Assembly: GCA_902493595.1 (NCBI GenBank)
Contig: CABUPU010000004.1
Span: forward strand, 50,525 to 114,524
DNA from: an uncultured Mycoplasma sp.
Lineage (GTDB): Bacteria; Bacillota_I; Bacilli_A; RF39; UBA660
DNA: 64,000 nt
Reading direction: 5' to 3'
Shown here: positions 25,675 through 34,904 of the stretch, one piece after another
How the letters are laid out: every line of letters starts with the position of its first letter
Numbering within the stretch: the first letter of the stretch is position 1
Program-made: the position numbers and the translations under genes
The notes under the pieces: generated by a model
Databases searched by the model: none
What the model was told of the DNA's origin: nothing
The model's input: only the letters and a program-made list of their open reading frames with translations

Positions 25675-26362
25675 AAGAATTTTTATCTACTTTAATTCCA
25701 GGACCCATTGTAGATGAAATACTAATTCCTTGTACAAAAGTTCCTTTTACTGAAGTAGGTTTACTTTTAGATATAGTGGATACAACATATTTTAAATTTT
25801 CAAGTAATGCTGTTTCAGTAAATGATGCTTTACCAATAATAGTATGAATATTACCATAACTATCAGTTCTATATTCAACCATACCTTTTTTGATATCATT
25901 TATTACTGTATCAACTTTTGGAGTAACTGTACCAGTTTTAGGATTTGGCATTAAACCTCTTGGTCCTAAAATGTTACCAATTTTTCCAACTTCAGGCATC
26001 ATTTCTGGTGTAGCAACGATAATGTCAAAATCAAACCAATTTTCAGTTTTAATTTTGTCAATTAAATCTTTGTCACCAACATAGTCAGCACCTAACTCTT
26101 TTGCTACTTTAGCTTGTTCACCTTTAGCAAGTACTAAAATCTTTTTAGATTTTCCACTTCCGTTTGGTAATACAAGTGATCCACGAAGCATTTGATCAGC
26201 TTTTTTAGGATCTACATTAAGTTTAATAGCAACATCAATAGTACTATCAAACTTAGTAACATTAGTTTCTTTTACAAGTTTAACTGCATCTACAGCGCTG
26301 TAAAGAGTATTCTTTTCAACTTTTTTTGATGCTTCCACATATTTTTTTCCAAACTTTCTCAT
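25664..26362 (-). CDS. rplA: 50S ribosomal protein L1
   Basis: L1 forms the mobile E-site stalk and commonly represses the rplKA operon. The protein has normal length (232 residues) with the signature MPNPKTGTVTPKVDTVINDIKKG. It follows rplK by 50 bp. Confidence 0.98.
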   Translation of the reverse strand: MRKFGKKYVEASKKVEKNTLYSAVDAVKLVKETNVTKFDSTIDVAIKLNVDPKKADQMLRGSLVLPNGSGKSKKILVLAKGEQAKVAKELGADYVGDKDLIDKIKTENWFDFDIIVATPEMMPEVGKIGNILGPRGLMPNPKTGTVTPKVDTVINDIKKGMVEYRTDSYGNIHTIIGKASFTETALLENLKYVVSTISKSKPTSVKGTFVQGISISSTMGPGIKVDKNSFDF

Positions 26363-26412
26363 TTTTTTCCTCCTAACTGTGGTTTATTAGCGGATTATTA
26401 AATAATATAAAA

Positions 26413-27012
26413 TTATTCTTGATTATCTTCTTCTTCGTTATTTTTTTCGTTAATGATTTCAACATTTGATGCATCATGTTCACTTTTTGCTTCAGCTTCC
26501 ATTTCTGCAAGCATTTCATCACGTTTTGCTCTTTCAGCTTCTTCAGCTTTTGCTTCAGCAGCTTGTTCAGCAAGTTCAGCATCATTTACACCTTTAACTG
26601 CAATACCCATGTTTCTAGCTGTACCTTCAATAATTTTCATTGCACTTTCAACATCGTATGCATTTAAATCTGGAAGTTTTGTTTCAGCTATTTTTCTTAA
26701 ATCTTCCTTACTAATAGTAGCAACTATTTCATTAGCTCCCTTACTACTAGCTTTTTGTAATTTAGCAGCCTTCTTTAATAAGAATGCAGCAGGTGGAGTT
26801 TTAAGAACGAATGTAAATGAACGATCATCATAAATTGATATTTCACAAGGAACTACATCGCCCATTTTATCACGAGTTGCTTCATTAAACTTTGAACAAA
26901 AATCTTGTAAATTAACTCCTGCAGGTCCTAAAACAGTTCCAACTGGTGGAGCTGGTGTAGCTTTTCCTGCTTCAAGTTGTAATTTAATTTTCTTTACGAC
27001 TTCTTTTGCCAC
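26413..27012 (-). CDS. rplK: 50S ribosomal protein L11 with a long acidic C-terminal extension
   Basis: The first 140 or so residues are a normal L11: KLQLEAGKATPAPPVGTVLGPAGVN and the C-terminal RNA-binding domain ending near GTARNMGIAVKG. About 58 further residues follow, an Ala/Glu/Lys-rich helix and then an Asn/Glu/Asp-rich tail, which ordinary L11 (about 141 residues) lacks. The start is the GTG at 27010-27012, 8 nt after AGGAGG. An upstream in-frame GTG overlaps that site and is rejected. Confidence 0.95.
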   Translation of the reverse strand: MAKEVVKKIKLQLEAGKATPAPPVGTVLGPAGVNLQDFCSKFNEATRDKMGDVVPCEISIYDDRSFTFVLKTPPAAFLLKKAAKLQKASSKGANEIVATISKEDLRKIAETKLPDLNAYDVESAMKIIEGTARNMGIAVKGVNDAELAEQAAEAKAEEAERAKRDEMLAEMEAEAKSEHDASNVEIINEKNNEEEDNQE

Positions 27013-27041
27013 GAAAAACACCTCCTATAAATATTATTCGA

Positions 27042-27079
27042 GTAAGTGGTATGGGCATCCGCTTTCCCCTCCACTTAAG
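27042..27079 (-). promoter_or_regulatory. Putative L1-binding operator in the rplKA leader
   Basis: On the minus strand TAAGTGG pairs with CCACTTA. An asymmetric internal loop (A opposite ATA) leads to an inner GGG/CCC helix with GATG beside it. Two short helices around an asymmetric loop containing GAUG are the known L1 site on 23S rRNA and on L1-controlled mRNAs. This would let L1 repress rplK-rplA. Confidence 0.65.
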
Positions 27080-27102
27080 CAATAAATCAATTGCTATCAA
27101 TG

Positions 27103-27131
27103 ATAATACCATATAATCCACAGTTTTACAA
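27103..27131 (-). promoter_or_regulatory. Promoter of rplK-rplA
   Basis: TTGTAA (27126-27131), 17-bp spacer and TATTAT (27103-27108) on the minus strand, just upstream of the putative L1 operator. Confidence 0.6.
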
Positions 27132-27230
27132 GCAAAATGTGACACTTTTTCCACAAAAAAGGTTTACTTTTCTAAATATTAAAAAATATGGAACAAATTT
27201 ATCAACTCATTCCATATTATCATATAAATA

Positions 27231-28805
27231 TCAACTTACTGTATAAACATTATTCCAAGTTCCATTTCCCGATAATTTTGTTGAAGAAGATAAACTAATA
27301 ACAGGGCGGATTCCATACTCAATATTAAGCACCATATTATAATCCAACTGTCCTGATGATTTAGCATAAAAATCATAAGGTCTTGAGGCCCACCCGACAA
27401 AATAAGTTGGTGATCCAGTCCAATAATATTGATTAGTATACAAATAATATGAACTATTATTTATAGCATAAACGCCTCCTGCCATTGCTACTTCATCCGC
27501 TGTTATTAAACCTACTGAATATTTCAACGCTCCATTTCCATTACTAGTATTAACAGTAAATTTATCACTAGTTGTTGTACAATTTAATTTTGGAGTTTTA
27601 TAAGTTAATAATCTTACATATGGTCCATAATAATAATCCGTACTTGTACTCATACTTCCACTTATTTCTCCTGGAGTTCCACTACTACTTGTTGTGACAC
27701 TTCTGTCATTACAGAATATTTGATCTGCTACTAAACTTTTTGTTGTTGCATCTGTTTCTAATGTTGTTGTTTTATACCAATTATCTATTGCTGTTTTTAT
27801 TGTACTTGGTGTACCATTACCATGTTGCTGACCTTCTGTAAACATATATCCTACATATGATGGATTATTATAACTACTATTAAAGGAACTTGTTCCTATT
27901 TGAGTTCCTGTTCCTGTCATCACTGTTGATGTACTACTATCTGGTTTTGTTGTGCCAGAGTATATTATTCTTATTGAACCATCCCCATTTATTCTGATTA
28001 TTCGCCAATAAATTTCATTACCACTTCTATCTTTACCAAATTTTACCCAGTTATTATTTACTGCACCTCTGAAATAATAACTTGTACCTAGATCATCCTT
28101 GGCTGCATACATTCCCTCATTGGTTGTGGAAACTGTGCTAAAACTTGGTATACCTTTTCCTTTTATATAGTTTATTGCAGCATCTACTGTTGTTGCACCT
28201 CCACCATTATTTATAAGGATTGTTTTATAACCTTTCTTTTCTAAATCTATTATATCTGATACGGTTTTATTACCACTACTATCTTTTATCCATATGTAAT
28301 ATGTTCCTTCAGTTGTTATTGTAGTATTTAAGTTATAAGATGTTCCACTTATTGTAGTCCAACTTGATGGCTCTACTGTATTACTTGTACTTATTCCATA
28401 ACCAGATAATTCTATATTATCTGTAAGTATTGCAGTTATGGTTGTATCATTAACCGTTAAATTATTTATAACCGGATTTTCTGTATCTATTATTTTATCA
28501 AAGTATAATGAACATCTATCACTACCAAGAAAACTAAATCCTATTTGTCCTGTAGAATTATTATAACTTACTACTTTTCCACCATTTTCGCATACAGTTT
28601 TTTCTTCATTTAAAACATAATTACCTTTAGGTATTGAATCTGAACTAACATAGTCTCCAGATTCATTTTTAATCATAATTGCTAAATTATTTTGATTTCT
28701 TTGTTTAGGTTTTGTTACCTCATTTTTATTTTTATATGTAATATTGAGTGACAATATCCCTAAAATAATTAATACGAACAAAACAATTTTTATTTTTTTC
28801 TTCAT
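27231..28805 (-). CDS. Surface-exposed protein with DUF6273-like C-terminal domain
   Basis: The N-terminus (MKKKIKIVLFVLIILGILSLNI) is an uncleaved anchor or signal peptide. The exported part of about 500 residues is rich in Ser, Thr, Gly, Asn and Tyr. It has an Ig-like segment (PVINNLTVNDTTITAILTD), then WRIIRINGDGSIRIIYSG, and a C-terminal block ending in YYWTGSPTYF and YGIRPVISL, resembling DUF6273-type surface domains. The longest frame starts 25 codons earlier without a ribosome binding site, so the ATG at 28803-28805 was chosen. No sortase motif is present. Function is unknown; adhesion or glycan contact is inferred. Confidence 0.7.
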   Translation of the reverse strand: MKKKIKIVLFVLIILGILSLNITYKNKNEVTKPKQRNQNNLAIMIKNESGDYVSSDSIPKGNYVLNEEKTVCENGGKVVSYNNSTGQIGFSFLGSDRCSLYFDKIIDTENPVINNLTVNDTTITAILTDNIELSGYGISTSNTVEPSSWTTISGTSYNLNTTITTEGTYYIWIKDSSGNKTVSDIIDLEKKGYKTILINNGGGATTVDAAINYIKGKGIPSFSTVSTTNEGMYAAKDDLGTSYYFRGAVNNNWVKFGKDRSGNEIYWRIIRINGDGSIRIIYSGTTKPDSSTSTVMTGTGTQIGTSSFNSSYNNPSYVGYMFTEGQQHGNGTPSTIKTAIDNWYKTTTLETDATTKSLVADQIFCNDRSVTTSSSGTPGEISGSMSTSTDYYYGPYVRLLTYKTPKLNCTTTSDKFTVNTSNGNGALKYSVGLITADEVAMAGGVYAINNSSYYLYTNQYYWTGSPTYFVGWASRPYDFYAKSSGQLDYNMVLNIEYGIRPVISLSSSTKLSGNGTWNNVYTVS

Positions 28806-29154
28806 AACCACACCAATCCCGCATAAATAGGAACTTTGAATTTCGTAAATTATATACTTATGAGAAAATCGAGGTACCATATTTCGTTAAAAAGGGCTTG
28901 AAAAAGTAACAAAAAAATGGTTAAATTATAGTGAAAGTAGCGTAAATACGGATGTTATTTTTCCTAAAAGTATATAATATAGGAAAATACGAACGAGGTA
29001 AATACTCGGTTTGTGAGGTTTTTAAACATTTTTTAAAATATATTTATTTAGATAAAAAATTTGTAAAAAATATTGACACTTTTATAAAAAATAATCAAAA
29101 AATTATTGGTATAATTTGCTTTTTATGGTATCATATAATAGAAGGTAGATGATT
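28806..29154. other. Intergenic region between divergent surface-protein genes
   Basis: These 349 bp hold no convincing gene. On the plus strand there are two hairpins: TTTTCCTA (28959-28966) with TAGGAAAA (28980-28987), and an 8-bp helix with one bulge closing at 28990-29013. A T-rich stretch follows. TATAAT boxes at 29110-29115 and 29134-29139 could serve the downstream surface gene, but neither has a good -35 at 17 bp. A 66-codon frame across the region lacks a ribosome binding site. Confidence 0.5.
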
Positions 29155-30246
29155 ATGGGAAAATTTTTTAATGGAAATGTAAAAACTTCGAAATCAACAA
29201 TGATTAAAATAGCAATTGTTGCGGTGTGTGCTGTACTTATTATAGTAATATTGATTGCACTTAATAAAAACAAAAATCCCCAGCGAGCGAATTTAAAACT
29301 ATATAACAATTTAGATGTGGAGATTAATAGTGAAAAACCAGATACAATGGATTTCTTCTCCGTATTTGATAATTACGATATAAGCAAAGTTAAAGTAACT
29401 TACCCTGATGACTTTAGCACAAAAGTTGTTGGAACTTATGAAGTCAAAATTACAATTGAGGGAAAAGATTATACAACTAAAATTAATGTATATGATGATA
29501 AAGCACCTGACCTTGAGGTTAAAGACTTTGAAATAGACGCCGGTAAAAGATATTATGTTGAGGACTTTGTAGAAAGTTGTTCAGACAATTCTGGTGAAGC
29601 ATGTACAATTGAGTATTATGCAGATTCAAAAGACCAAGATGGTAATACAATAGATTATTCAAAATACACTGAAGTAGGAAACTATTTAATTAAAATTATT
29701 GCTAAAGACGATAATGGTAATGTCACAGAACCAAAAAGCGTTAATTTAAAACTAACTGATGAAAACGGTAATACTACAAATCCTGATCCGGATCCAAATC
29801 CGTTGCCTCCACCAAACCCAACAGTGGAATGTAAATATGGTGATTTAAGTTATAATGATAAAATATATACTCATCCAATAGCTGTCATAGTTGGAGATGA
29901 ACAAAATAATTGTGCACTTAATCGTGACTTGTGGGACAATGAAGATGTTCAAAAACCTGTTGTAGAATTATATAAAAGAGATTTAGAAAAACTAAAAACG
30001 GATTTTGGTAAAATATATGAAACTAAGTATCCAAATGGTGCCCATACATATATTTACCAAGACTTTAAAGCTGTATTAAATAATGATAATACTGGACTTG
30101 TTGGTTATATGGTTTATGTTAAACTTTATGCCACAGAAGCAAATTTAAGTATTGATAAAAGTACTACTGAAAATTTAATCGCAGAGTATTATTTAAAAGC
30201 AGATGGAAGTAGAGAATATATTCAAAATCCATACAATATAAACTAG
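29155..30246 (+). CDS. Membrane-anchored surface protein with Ig-like domains
   Basis: A signal anchor (residues about 15-38) is followed by two Ig-like modules, one ending in TYEVKITIEGKDYTTKINVYDDKAP. A Pro/Asp-rich linker (PDPDPNPLPPPNP) leads to a C-terminal domain of about 130 residues with no recognised family. Four Cys fall in two pairs (SCSDNSGEAC and ECKYG...NNC), hinting at extracellular disulfides. The second ATG (29155) was preferred because AAGG lies 9 nt before it. It is divergent from the DUF6273-like gene. Confidence 0.7.
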   Translation: MGKFFNGNVKTSKSTMIKIAIVAVCAVLIIVILIALNKNKNPQRANLKLYNNLDVEINSEKPDTMDFFSVFDNYDISKVKVTYPDDFSTKVVGTYEVKITIEGKDYTTKINVYDDKAPDLEVKDFEIDAGKRYYVEDFVESCSDNSGEACTIEYYADSKDQDGNTIDYSKYTEVGNYLIKIIAKDDNGNVTEPKSVNLKLTDENGNTTNPDPDPNPLPPPNPTVECKYGDLSYNDKIYTHPIAVIVGDEQNNCALNRDLWDNEDVQKPVVELYKRDLEKLKTDFGKIYETKYPNGAHTYIYQDFKAVLNNDNTGLVGYMVYVKLYATEANLSIDKSTTENLIAEYYLKADGSREYIQNPYNIN

Positions 30247-30265
30247 TGAAAACTAGTTTTTTTGT
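30241..30265 (+). terminator. Terminator of the Ig-like surface protein gene
   Basis: AACTAGT (30241-30247) pairs with ACTAGTT (30252-30258) around GAAA, followed by a T-run. The stop codon (30244-30246) lies in the stem. Confidence 0.8.
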
Positions 30266-30270
30266 GCCAT

Positions 30271-30293
30271 AAAAAAAAAGTTCCCAAGGAACT
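30271..30293 (-). terminator. Terminator of the thioredoxin-like gene
   Basis: On the minus strand AGTTCC pairs with GGAACT around TTG, followed by nine T. The stop codon TAG (30292-30294) is mostly inside the stem. Confidence 0.8.
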
Positions 30294-30834
30294 ATTTTTG
30301 TTTTTTTCTTGAGAAATACATAAGACTTCCGATACCGCCAACTAAAACAGCTAAAATAACAACTGTAATAATTGTATCATTACTATGTTCATTCTCAGTA
30401 GAAATATTATTACCAATTAAAGGTGCAACAATATCTTCATAGTCTTCATTTTCATAAGCTTTTTTAATTGCTTTCTTGATATCTTCATCAAAACCTGGTT
30501 GATATCCATTCCAAGATGCTTCATCACCAATTACAATATAAGGAACACCATTAACTTTATCTCCACGTTTTTCAGCTACACTATCCATTGCTATTTTTAA
30601 ATTTTGATCTGCATTCCATTCGGCATCATATACTTCATAAACAACTAAATTAAAATATTTACCATATTCATCAGTAATACTATTTAAGAATGTTTTAGCC
30701 TTTTCACAATAAGGACAACCATCTTTGGTAAATACATAAACATTGATTTTATCTTTAGTAGTTTCTTCAGCAGCATTTACATTAAGCATTGATAATGATA
30801 AAGCACATAATATACCTATTAATAACTTCTTCAT
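30292..30834 (-). CDS. Membrane-anchored extracytoplasmic thioredoxin-like protein
   Basis: A cleavable signal peptide (MKKLLIGILCALSLSMLNVNAA) leads to a thioredoxin/glutaredoxin-fold domain with FTKDGCPYCEKAK (active-site CPYC, residues about 40-43 of this start) and a cis-Pro in NGVPYIVIGD. A C-terminal membrane helix and a Lys/Arg tail follow. CPYC is the glutaredoxin-type redox motif. Outside the membrane it may reduce or isomerise disulfides in exported proteins, and this window encodes Cys-rich surface proteins. The ATG at 30832-30834 follows GGAGG and replaces a longer frame without a site. It lies just downstream of a TetR regulator. Confidence 0.8.
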   Translation of the reverse strand: MKKLLIGILCALSLSMLNVNAAEETTKDKINVYVFTKDGCPYCEKAKTFLNSITDEYGKYFNLVVYEVYDAEWNADQNLKIAMDSVAEKRGDKVNGVPYIVIGDEASWNGYQPGFDEDIKKAIKKAYENEDYEDIVAPLIGNNISTENEHSNDTIITVVILAVLVGGIGSLMYFSRKKQK

Positions 30835-30868
30835 TTTACCTCCTACAAAAATTATACAATAAAGATTT

Positions 30869-31417
30869 TTATTTAACAAGATTTTTATATATTTTTACGA
30901 GTCTAATCATTATTTTTTCTTCATCTAATTTAATTTGATTCGTAGCAATTAAAGTTGCAAGGCCATTTGAATAAAGCCACATATGTAAAAATAACTCTTT
31001 AGCCTCTTCAAAAGAAAAACCATGTTTATTTACTAAATTTATAATTGTAGATTGATTCCATTTTTCATCAAAAACATCTTCGATTTTTTTCCACTTTAAA
31101 TTATCTGATAAAAATAGACTGCAAAATAAATTTTTATAATCGTTAGCAAATTCAACATAGGCAATACAAAGAGTTAATAATGCCTTTTTACTATCGATTT
31201 TACTATTAATAAATTCATCATATTGCCTATTAATTTCTATTAAGACATCTTTTTTAATCTCATCCATATTACTATAAATTCGATACAAAGGTTTTGTACT
31301 AATTCCTAAAAACTTTGCTAAACTTCTTGCATTAAGGTTAGTCCACCCATCATCATTTATTAATTTTACTGCTCCCTTTACGATATTTTCTTTGGTTATC
31401 AATAATGCTTTTGCCAT
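30869..31417 (-). CDS. TetR/AcrR family transcriptional regulator
   Basis: The N-terminal helix-turn-helix is typical: ITKENIVKGAVKLINDDGWTNLNARSLAKFLGISTKPLYRIYSNMDEIKKDVL (residues about 6-58). A helical ligand-binding domain follows, resembling the WHG/TetR_C class. It is followed by the thioredoxin-like gene at 34 bp and may control it. No ligand is predictable. Confidence 0.88.
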   Translation of the reverse strand: MAKALLITKENIVKGAVKLINDDGWTNLNARSLAKFLGISTKPLYRIYSNMDEIKKDVLIEINRQYDEFINSKIDSKKALLTLCIAYVEFANDYKNLFCSLFLSDNLKWKKIEDVFDEKWNQSTIINLVNKHGFSFEEAKELFLHMWLYSNGLATLIATNQIKLDEEKIMIRLVKIYKNLVK

Positions 31418-31454
31418 TTTTTATCACCCCACTTATATGATAACTTATGTTTTC

Positions 31455-31483
31455 ATTATAGCATACATTTTTTTGATTTTAAA
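31455..31483 (-). promoter_or_regulatory. Promoter of the TetR-thioredoxin unit
   Basis: TTTAAA (31478-31483), 17-bp spacer and TATAAT (31455-31460) on the minus strand. The leader after it carries ATAAG twice, around TTATCAT, which could be an autoregulatory operator. Confidence 0.55.
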
Positions 31484-31488
31484 GTACT

Positions 31489-31512
31489 AAAAAAGGAGAA
31501 ATTTATCCCCTT
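31489..31512 (-). terminator. Terminator of pheT
   Basis: On the minus strand AAGGGGA pairs with TCTCCTT (one G-U pair), followed by a T-run. The pheT stop TAA (31503-31505) is in the loop. Confidence 0.7.
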
Positions 31513-33869
31513 AATTTAACATTTAAATTGTTTGTTACTTTATCAATGATATTTTCAAAATTATCCATAACTTCTTTTTCAGTTAAAGTTCTTTCATTAT
31601 CACTATAAGTTAATTTAAATGCAATACTTTTTTCATTACTATCATTATTTGGAATATATAAATCAAATACATCAATATTTTTTAAAAGTCTTCCACCTGC
31701 TTTTTTAATTTCCTTTATTAAACTTTCACAAGTTATATCTTTATTACAAACAAATGCTACATCTTTAATAATTTCTGGATATTTTGAGGCTTCTTTATAT
31801 TTAATAGGTTTTATATCGCATATTAATTTATTAATAGAAAGTTCACAAACATAAACATTATCTTTACAAATAGTGGGATGAACTTTACCAATTATTCCTA
31901 TTTGTTTATTATCTAGGGTAATACTTGCACTTATACCTGGATGTAAGTTATTTATTTTGCTAGCCACAAAATTATATCTATTTTTAAGTCCTAGATAATC
32001 TAATAAATTTTGAACAATACCTTTTAAAGTATAAAAATCACATTCAATTTCATTATGATTCCATGCGTTATAAATATATTTTCCACTTATAAGCATTGCT
32101 ACTTTAATATCTTCATTAAAGTCTTTATCATAAGTTTTACTTATTTCATAAAGTAATATATCATCTACTTTTCTTGCTTTATTATAGTCGTAAACATTTA
32201 AAAGTGATGGAATAATGGTAGTTCTAACAATGCTTTTATCTGCGCTCATTGGATTAGGAAGTACAACATTTTCTTTGCCTTCATAGATAAATAAGTTAGC
32301 CATAGATGGAGATACTAAAGTATATGTTTTACATTCATTTAAACCTAAACTACGTAGTCTTTTTGAAATAATCTTTCTATATTTAACATCGCCAATATAT
32401 TCACCTTTTTTGTATGTTCCTTTTGGTAAAGTAGATATTAAATTTTCATAACCATAAAGTCTTCCTATTTCTTCGGCAATATCATTAACATATGGGTCAA
32501 TATCAAGTCTACGATTAGGTATTGTTACTGTAAATATACCATCTTCATATGTATATTCAAACATTAACCTATCTAGTTCTTTAGCCATATCTTCAGTTGA
32601 AATTTCAATTCCTAACATTTTATTAACATCATTTGGATTAAATTTAACTATTTTTTTAGTTTTATCTACTTTATCATATGTTACCCTACCTGATAAAATT
32701 TTTGCATCAGCATATTTTTCAAGTAAATGACATGCCCTATTTAATGCATCAATTGTATATTCATAATTTAAGCCTTTACCATATCTAATTGAGGCTTCAC
32801 TTTTTAAATTTAATCTTGCGGCTGTATTTCTTATTGATACAGCATCAAAAATAGCGCTTTCAATTAAAATAGTTTTTGTATTTTCATCAACATCAGTATT
32901 TTCGCCACCCATTACACCAGCAATACATACTGGCTTTTGGCCATCAGTTATAACAATATCATTTTCATTTAATACTCTATCTTTTCCATCTAAAGTTTTA
33001 ATTTTTTCATCATTTAATGCGTTTCTAACAACAATTTTATCACCAAGTTTATCTTTATCAAAGAAATGTAAAGGTTGTCCATATTCAAGCATAACATAAT
33101 TTGAAATATCAACAACATTATTAATTGGTCTCATACCAGCACTAATTAATCTATCTTGAATAAATTTTGGTGATGGTTTAATATTTAAATTTGTTACCAT
33201 CTTTGCAAGATAAAATGGACATTTTTCAGTATTTACCTCTAAAGAAAAGTGATTTGTAATGCTATCTTCGATTTCATTATAATTACTATCAGGAAGTGTT
33301 ACCTTTTTGTTTAATATTGAAGCTATTTCATAAGCAAAACCAATATGATAGTAACAATCGTTATTTCTATGTTTATGAACATCTAAATCATATATAGTGT
33401 CTGATGAACCAAGTAACTCTTGAGGATCACTTCCTATAATGGCATCATCAGGTAAAATATAAATACCCTTAGCATAGTTTTCCTCGGTCTTTTCTTCGAG
33501 TCCCAATTCTGATAAAGCACATAACATTCCAAAAGATTCAACACCTCTTATAGTGGATTTTTTAATTTCAAAATTTCCAGGTAAAACTGCCCCGATTAAA
33601 GCAACAATAACTTTCTCATTTTCTTTTACATTTGGAGCCCCACATACTATCTGAAGTATTTCACTACCAACATCAACTTTACAAACATGTAAATGATCTG
33701 AATCTGGATGCATAGTGCACTCTTTTACTAAGCCAACACATAAATTATCAATATGATTAGTAATAACTTTTTCAACATTAATACCTGCTTTAGTAACTTT
33801 AACGGCTAACTCTTTTAAATCAATACCTTCTAAATCAATATAATCTTTAACCCAATTTAAACTTATCAT
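31503..33869 (-). CDS. pheT: Phenylalanine--tRNA ligase beta subunit
   Basis: The beta subunit carries editing and tRNA-binding domains. The order is an N-terminal EMAP-like tRNA-binding domain (residues about 38-145), the B3/B4 editing core with GMRPINNVVDISNYVMLEYGQPLHFFD, B5, and a C-terminal ferredoxin-like anticodon-binding domain (KYPEIIKDVAFVCNKDI). The ATG at 33867-33869 starts MISLNWVKDYIDL and follows AAGGA; the longest frame adds 7 codons within pheS. Length is normal (about 788 residues). Confidence 0.98.
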   Translation of the reverse strand: MISLNWVKDYIDLEGIDLKELAVKVTKAGINVEKVITNHIDNLCVGLVKECTMHPDSDHLHVCKVDVGSEILQIVCGAPNVKENEKVIVALIGAVLPGNFEIKKSTIRGVESFGMLCALSELGLEEKTEENYAKGIYILPDDAIIGSDPQELLGSSDTIYDLDVHKHRNNDCYYHIGFAYEIASILNKKVTLPDSNYNEIEDSITNHFSLEVNTEKCPFYLAKMVTNLNIKPSPKFIQDRLISAGMRPINNVVDISNYVMLEYGQPLHFFDKDKLGDKIVVRNALNDEKIKTLDGKDRVLNENDIVITDGQKPVCIAGVMGGENTDVDENTKTILIESAIFDAVSIRNTAARLNLKSEASIRYGKGLNYEYTIDALNRACHLLEKYADAKILSGRVTYDKVDKTKKIVKFNPNDVNKMLGIEISTEDMAKELDRLMFEYTYEDGIFTVTIPNRRLDIDPYVNDIAEEIGRLYGYENLISTLPKGTYKKGEYIGDVKYRKIISKRLRSLGLNECKTYTLVSPSMANLFIYEGKENVVLPNPMSADKSIVRTTIIPSLLNVYDYNKARKVDDILLYEISKTYDKDFNEDIKVAMLISGKYIYNAWNHNEIECDFYTLKGIVQNLLDYLGLKNRYNFVASKINNLHPGISASITLDNKQIGIIGKVHPTICKDNVYVCELSINKLICDIKPIKYKEASKYPEIIKDVAFVCNKDITCESLIKEIKKAGGRLLKNIDVFDLYIPNNDSNEKSIAFKLTYSDNERTLTEKEVMDNFENIIDKVTNNLNVKLRG

Positions 33870-33870
33870 A

Positions 33871-34896
33871 CTAATTTTCCTTTCTATCAAATACTGAGAC
33901 TTCTCTTAAATCTGCTGTATAAAATGTTCTTATATCATTTATATTATATTTAAGCATTGCAAGTCTTTCAGCACCAAAACCAAATGCAAATCCAGTCCAT
34001 TTACTTGGATCATAACCACAATTTTTTAATACATTTGGATGAACTATTCCTGCTCCAGCAACGGTAATCCAACCCGTGTTTTTACATAAACTACAACCCT
34101 TACCATTACAAGCAAAGCAACTTATATCAGTTTCTACTGAAGGCTCAGTAAACTGGTAATAACTTGGTCTAAATCTTGTTACGCAATTTTCTCCGAATAA
34201 CTTTTTAGCAAGTAAATCAAATATTCCTTTAAGGTCTGACAAACTTATTTCTTTATCGACTACTAAACCTTCAATTTGCATAAATTGATGTGAATGAGTT
34301 GCATCATCATCATCACGACGATATGTTTTACCAGGACATATCATTCTAATTGGAGTTTCACCATTTCCCTTAAGCATTGTTCTTGCTTGTACAGGGGATG
34401 TTTGACTACGAAGAAGCACTTCATCATTAACAATATAAAATGTATCTTGGGCATCTCTTGCAGGATGTCCTTTTGGAATATTTAAAAGTTCAAAATTATA
34501 TTTATCTTCCTCGATTTCAGGGCCATCTACAACATCAAATCCAAGAGACATAAAAAGCTCTTCAACCTCTTCGATAGTTTTTTCAAGAATGTTTGGTGCT
34601 CCACATTTAATACTTACTCCAGGAAGTGTAACATCAATTTTTTCACTTTCTAATTTTTCATTAATTAATTTGTTATTAATTTCATCATTTTTCTTTGTAA
34701 AAAAATCATTAAAATAAGTCTTAATTTCATTTACATACATACCATATGCCTTTTTATCTTCGGCTTCTCTAATCTTACTTTGAAGTTCTGTAATTACTCC
34801 ACTTTTTCCTAAATATTTTACTTTAACATCATTTAATTCATTTAAATTATTAACTTTTTCTAAATCTTTAACTATTTCCTCTTTAATATTTTCCAT
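33871..34896 (-). CDS. pheS: Phenylalanine--tRNA ligase alpha subunit
   Basis: The class II catalytic subunit has an N-terminal coiled coil for tRNA binding. Motif 2 is YRRDDDDATHSHQFMQIEGLVVD, and motif 3 is FGFGAERLAML. A four-Cys motif (CFACNGKGCSLCKNTGW) lies near residue 250, as in many Firmicutes PheS. It heads the T-box controlled pheST operon; its TAG stop lies 1 bp before the pheT start. Confidence 0.98.
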   Translation of the reverse strand: MENIKEEIVKDLEKVNNLNELNDVKVKYLGKSGVITELQSKIREAEDKKAYGMYVNEIKTYFNDFFTKKNDEINNKLINEKLESEKIDVTLPGVSIKCGAPNILEKTIEEVEELFMSLGFDVVDGPEIEEDKYNFELLNIPKGHPARDAQDTFYIVNDEVLLRSQTSPVQARTMLKGNGETPIRMICPGKTYRRDDDDATHSHQFMQIEGLVVDKEISLSDLKGIFDLLAKKLFGENCVTRFRPSYYQFTEPSVETDISCFACNGKGCSLCKNTGWITVAGAGIVHPNVLKNCGYDPSKWTGFAFGFGAERLAMLKYNINDIRTFYTADLREVSVFDRKEN

Positions 34897-34904
34897 TATT
34901 TCCT

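Noticed and set aside
27013..27021. Upstream GTG as the L11 start
   Set aside because: It overlaps the AGGAGG ribosome binding site, while the next GTG is correctly spaced and gives the conserved N-terminus.
28952..29152. 66-codon plus-strand frame between the surface genes
   Set aside because: No ribosome binding site, odd composition, and it spans strong hairpins. Its end near the next start looks accidental.
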